A stretch of DNA of 31,367 bases from a virus, in IMG/VR virus record IMGVR_UViG_3300028571_002508, positions 1 to 31,367 of that record; one strand, 5' to 3'. The position numbers were made by a program, and so were the translations under genes. The notes below the pieces were generated by a model. The model ran no database searches. It was not told where the DNA came from and was given only the letters and a program-made list of their open reading frames with translations. Shown one piece after another: positions 29,015 through 31,367 of the stretch. Each line of letters starts with the position of its first letter. The first letter of the stretch is position 1.

Positions 29015-30484
29015 ATGGCAATCGTTTCAATCTCTCAGCTCAAATCTTGGTTTTTGGCACTTAAAAAGCCCACCGAAGATCAGTTTTCAGATGTCTTTGA
29101 CTCCCTGGTGCACAAGCAAAGGGACTTCGATCAAATGGGTGGAGGGCTAAAGCCCCACAACCCGGCCAGGCCATACACGGCGGGCGAAGCGGCCATTTGC
29201 CTTGGCAAAATAAGGCTGGCCAAAACCAACCTACAGCCAGGAGCATACAACCCTGCCCAGTGGGAAGATTATGAGAACAACCCTGTGAGCTTGGGCATTC
29301 CCCGATGGCTGCCTGACACCGAATATGAGTTCGACACCGAAAATCCGGAAGCAGCACCACAGGTCATTTACCAGCTCTCGGTACTTCAGGCCACTGCTAA
29401 CAGTGTTGGCATCGAGCCTTTTGTTGACCCTGATTGGAATGATTACTGGGAAGTACTTGTTACCACCCGAGGTGGTGTGTTGCCGATTTACATCCCTGGG
29501 CCCGTTGAAAACAGACTGGTTTACGAATACACAGAGTCGGCAGCTCCAAAGGGTATCTACCGGGCAAACCACACCGAAGAGCCCTATCAAAACGGGTTTA
29601 AGAGCACCGATTTTGCAACTGAACTTGCTGATGATAAATGGTTGTTAGTGGCACCAAGATCTGGCGGAATTGGTGGAGGTGGAATTGAAGCCGTTGTTGA
29701 AGACGAAACCCCTCAATTGGGAGGCGATCTTGATACAAATTCTCATGACATCTTAATGGCGGAAGGCTCAATGCTAAAATTCCCTACAGTAGAGTTATCG
29801 GACGTCGGTGATGGCTTGAAAATTAACAAAAGCACTATAATAGGACCCAACAACGAGTTGATAGTAAGTCCAGATTATTTGCATTATACCAGTGAAAACA
29901 CTGAATTTCAGATCAACACATTAGCTGGAGTTTCCGAGAATAAGGGGTTTCGATTTACTGTAACTGATGAATCAGGATCATTCAGCTTAACTATTTCAGC
30001 GAATGGAATTCAAACTCCCATGAAGTATTTGCCTGGACAAGAATTCAATATCCCTGAGCAAATCGTTAATAAAGAGTATGTAGATTCTCTAATTTCTACG
30101 ACAGTATTCAGCTCCAATGTAACTTTACCAGCTACTTTTTTTGAAACCGACGAATTAGTTATCCTTCCTTCCTCCACAGTAGCATTCACTTCAAATGGAT
30201 TGCATACAATTCAGATGCAGCTCTGTGGCGTTTTTTCAACATCAGCCATTACAAGTGGAAGAACGATATTTAGATTTAAACTTAATGGAGCTACAACCGT
30301 GGAATGGGTAGCATACACAAATCAATCAATCAACATTCAAATGACCACAATACCACTTGAATTTGCCATCAGCGACTTTGAATCCGACACAATTGAGGTA
30401 ACAATGGCTCTTGTAGGTAGTGATTCCAATAGTCAATTTAATGTTGACGACTCCTCTTTTAGGGTCTTGGTATTGAAACAATAG
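29015..30484 (+). CDS. tail fibre, putative receptor-binding protein
   Basis: This 489-residue protein has an N-terminal baseplate-attachment region (1-130), a Gly-rich hinge (SGGIGGGGIEAVVED) with the fibre-type TPQLGGDLDTNSHDI motif (about 233-247), and a beta-rich C-terminal part (about 360-489) containing many Ser, Thr and Asn. The C-terminal portion is visibly more AT-rich than the N-terminal part, which suggests exchange of the receptor-binding end. It closes the tail operon. Confidence 0.72.
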   Translation: MAIVSISQLKSWFLALKKPTEDQFSDVFDSLVHKQRDFDQMGGGLKPHNPARPYTAGEAAICLGKIRLAKTNLQPGAYNPAQWEDYENNPVSLGIPRWLPDTEYEFDTENPEAAPQVIYQLSVLQATANSVGIEPFVDPDWNDYWEVLVTTRGGVLPIYIPGPVENRLVYEYTESAAPKGIYRANHTEEPYQNGFKSTDFATELADDKWLLVAPRSGGIGGGGIEAVVEDETPQLGGDLDTNSHDILMAEGSMLKFPTVELSDVGDGLKINKSTIIGPNNELIVSPDYLHYTSENTEFQINTLAGVSENKGFRFTVTDESGSFSLTISANGIQTPMKYLPGQEFNIPEQIVNKEYVDSLISTTVFSSNVTLPATFFETDELVILPSSTVAFTSNGLHTIQMQLCGVFSTSAITSGRTIFRFKLNGATTVEWVAYTNQSINIQMTTIPLEFAISDFESDTIEVTMALVGSDSNSQFNVDDSSFRVLVLKQ

Positions 30485-30572
30485 GCTAAATCGTCGACGG
30501 TTTTAAGTTGAAGTTCCAAGATTAAATGCATTTTCAACAACTTTCTAAGCGCAATTAATTTCACTTTTTTTA
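30485..30572. other. 88-base gap before methylase gene
   Basis: This gap separates the fibre stop from the methylase start. A weak hairpin around 30486-30506 (AAATCG, TCGA loop, CGGTTT) is followed by a short T-run, and a run of T precedes the methylase start. It may end the tail operon and contain the methylase promoter, but no clear consensus was found. Confidence 0.3.
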
Positions 30573-31367
30573 ATGTCAAATGTTCTCAAGACCCCCATTA
30601 GTTACTATGGAGGCAAGCAAAATCTCGTTTCAAAAATTTTACCACTAATCCCAGAGCATGAGCTCTACGCAGAGATTTTCTGTGGCGGTGCAGCTGTTTT
30701 TTTCTCAAAACCCCAAAGCGGTGTTGAGGTCCTCAATGACACCAATTCCGAGTTGATCAACTTTTACCAGGTAGCTCAGCGTGATTTCCACCAATTGGAA
30801 GTGCTCATCAAAATCACACTTCATAGCCGAAGGCTGCACAAGGATGCCAAGGTTATTTATGAGAACCCGCACATGTTCGACCCAGTGAAGCGTGCTTGGG
30901 CTATTTGGGTGCTCAGTACCCAATCATTCAGTGCCATGCTCGACGGCACTTGGGGTTACGATGTCAGCAAAAACACGACATCGAAAAAGATTCATAATAA
31001 ACGTGATAGCTTCAGTGAGGAAATAGCGATCAGGCTTCAAAATGTCCAAATCGAGTGTACGGATGCATTACGGATACTCAATAGTAGAGATAAGTCAACA
31101 TCCTTTTTTTACGTCGACCCTCCTTACTTTAACTCCGATTGTGGCCACTATGATGGATACACATTGGAAGACTTTACTATGCTTTTAAGTCGGCTTGAAA
31201 AGCTAGAAGGAAAGTTTTTGCTCAGTAGTTATGACAGCCCAATTTTGCAAGAATTTGTAAAGAGGAATAACTGGAGCCAGCAATACTATCAGCAAACGGT
31301 CAGCGTAAACCCAAAAGGAAAGCGAAAACAAAAGCTAGAAGTAATGACTGGAAATTACCAGTTTTAA
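30573..31367 (+). CDS. dam: DNA adenine methylase, D12 class (Dam-like)
   Basis: This 264-residue protein has the D12-class N6-adenine methylase motifs in order: YYGGK (11-15), YAEIFCGGAAVFF (32-44, SAM-binding motif I), and catalytic DPPY (182-185, in FFYVDPPYF). The C-terminal domain carries a Leu-Ser-Ser-Tyr stretch typical of the family. It probably methylates phage and host DNA to evade restriction or regulate lysis, in a role comparable to the Mu mom gene but by a different chemistry. The target sequence cannot be read from it. It ends exactly at the window end. Confidence 0.87.
   Translation: MSNVLKTPISYYGGKQNLVSKILPLIPEHELYAEIFCGGAAVFFSKPQSGVEVLNDTNSELINFYQVAQRDFHQLEVLIKITLHSRRLHKDAKVIYENPHMFDPVKRAWAIWVLSTQSFSAMLDGTWGYDVSKNTTSKKIHNKRDSFSEEIAIRLQNVQIECTDALRILNSRDKSTSFFYVDPPYFNSDCGHYDGYTLEDFTMLLSRLEKLEGKFLLSSYDSPILQEFVKRNNWSQQYYQQTVSVNPKGKRKQKLEVMTGNYQF

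Noticed and set aside
28233-30484. Diversity-generating retroelement at the fibre genes
   Set aside because: No reverse transcriptase and no template/variable repeat pair were seen in the window.
1-31367. CRISPR array, insertion sequences or rRNA
   Set aside because: No regularly spaced direct repeats, no transposase other than the MuB-like partner, and no rRNA-like sequence were found by reading.

Overview
The window carries most of a Mu-like (transposable), contractile-tailed phage or prophage of a Bacteroidota host. The Mu assignment rests on a MuB-type ATPase at base 1, a Gam-like DNA-end protein, a GemA-like early protein, a gp29-type portal joined to a gpF-type minor head protein, gp36-, gpG- and gp37-like connector proteins, and a baseplate series matching Mu gp44 to gp48. 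The host guess rests on sparse Shine-Dalgarno sequences, TAnnTTTG-type promoter elements, moderate GC content and family resemblance; no species can be named. The window opens on the start codon of the MuB-like gene and closes on the stop codon of a DNA adenine methylase. A MuA-type transposase, a c-type repressor and the phage ends are not inside it and would be expected just outside.

Layout. (1) 1-5471, plus strand: early operon of tightly packed, often overlapping genes. These are the MuB-like ATPase, a second RecA-fold ATPase, Gam, a KOW-like protein, a tRNA-like structured RNA, a GemA-like protein, a MazG-like protein and several small unknown proteins. (2) 5421-8236: control and accessory region with several strand switches. 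It holds a membrane-anchored minus-strand protein, an operator-like repeat cluster, a structured RNA ending in a terminator just before an AntA/AntB-type antirepressor, a bidirectional terminator, a minus-strand two-gene cassette (HEPN-like protein plus an unknown partner), a large symmetric operator and a small helix-turn-helix protein. (3) 8233-14836, minus strand: packaging and connector block, transcribed in the order small terminase, large terminase, gp36-like adaptor, portal-MuF-nuclease fusion, gpG-like protein, tail-terminator-like protein. (4) 14837-14998: divergent late promoter region with a 38-bp near-perfect palindrome. (5) 14999-30484, plus strand: protease/scaffold, major capsid protein, lysis genes, sheath, tube, frameshifted tail chaperone, tape measure, baseplate and fibres. 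(6) 30573-31367: D12-class adenine methylase.

How it works together (inference from families). MuA (outside) with the MuB-like ATPase would drive replicative transposition and Gam would protect DNA ends. The antirepressor and small regulators would switch lysogeny to lytic growth. The two divergent late operons would then build head and tail, and the lysis genes would release virions. The most unusual elements are the HEPN-like two-gene cassette under its own symmetric operator, the RNA/terminator directly before the antirepressor, the tRNA-like RNA in the early operon, the portal-MuF-nuclease triple fusion, the palindrome between the late operons, and three minus-strand or antisense small units set within the phage modules.
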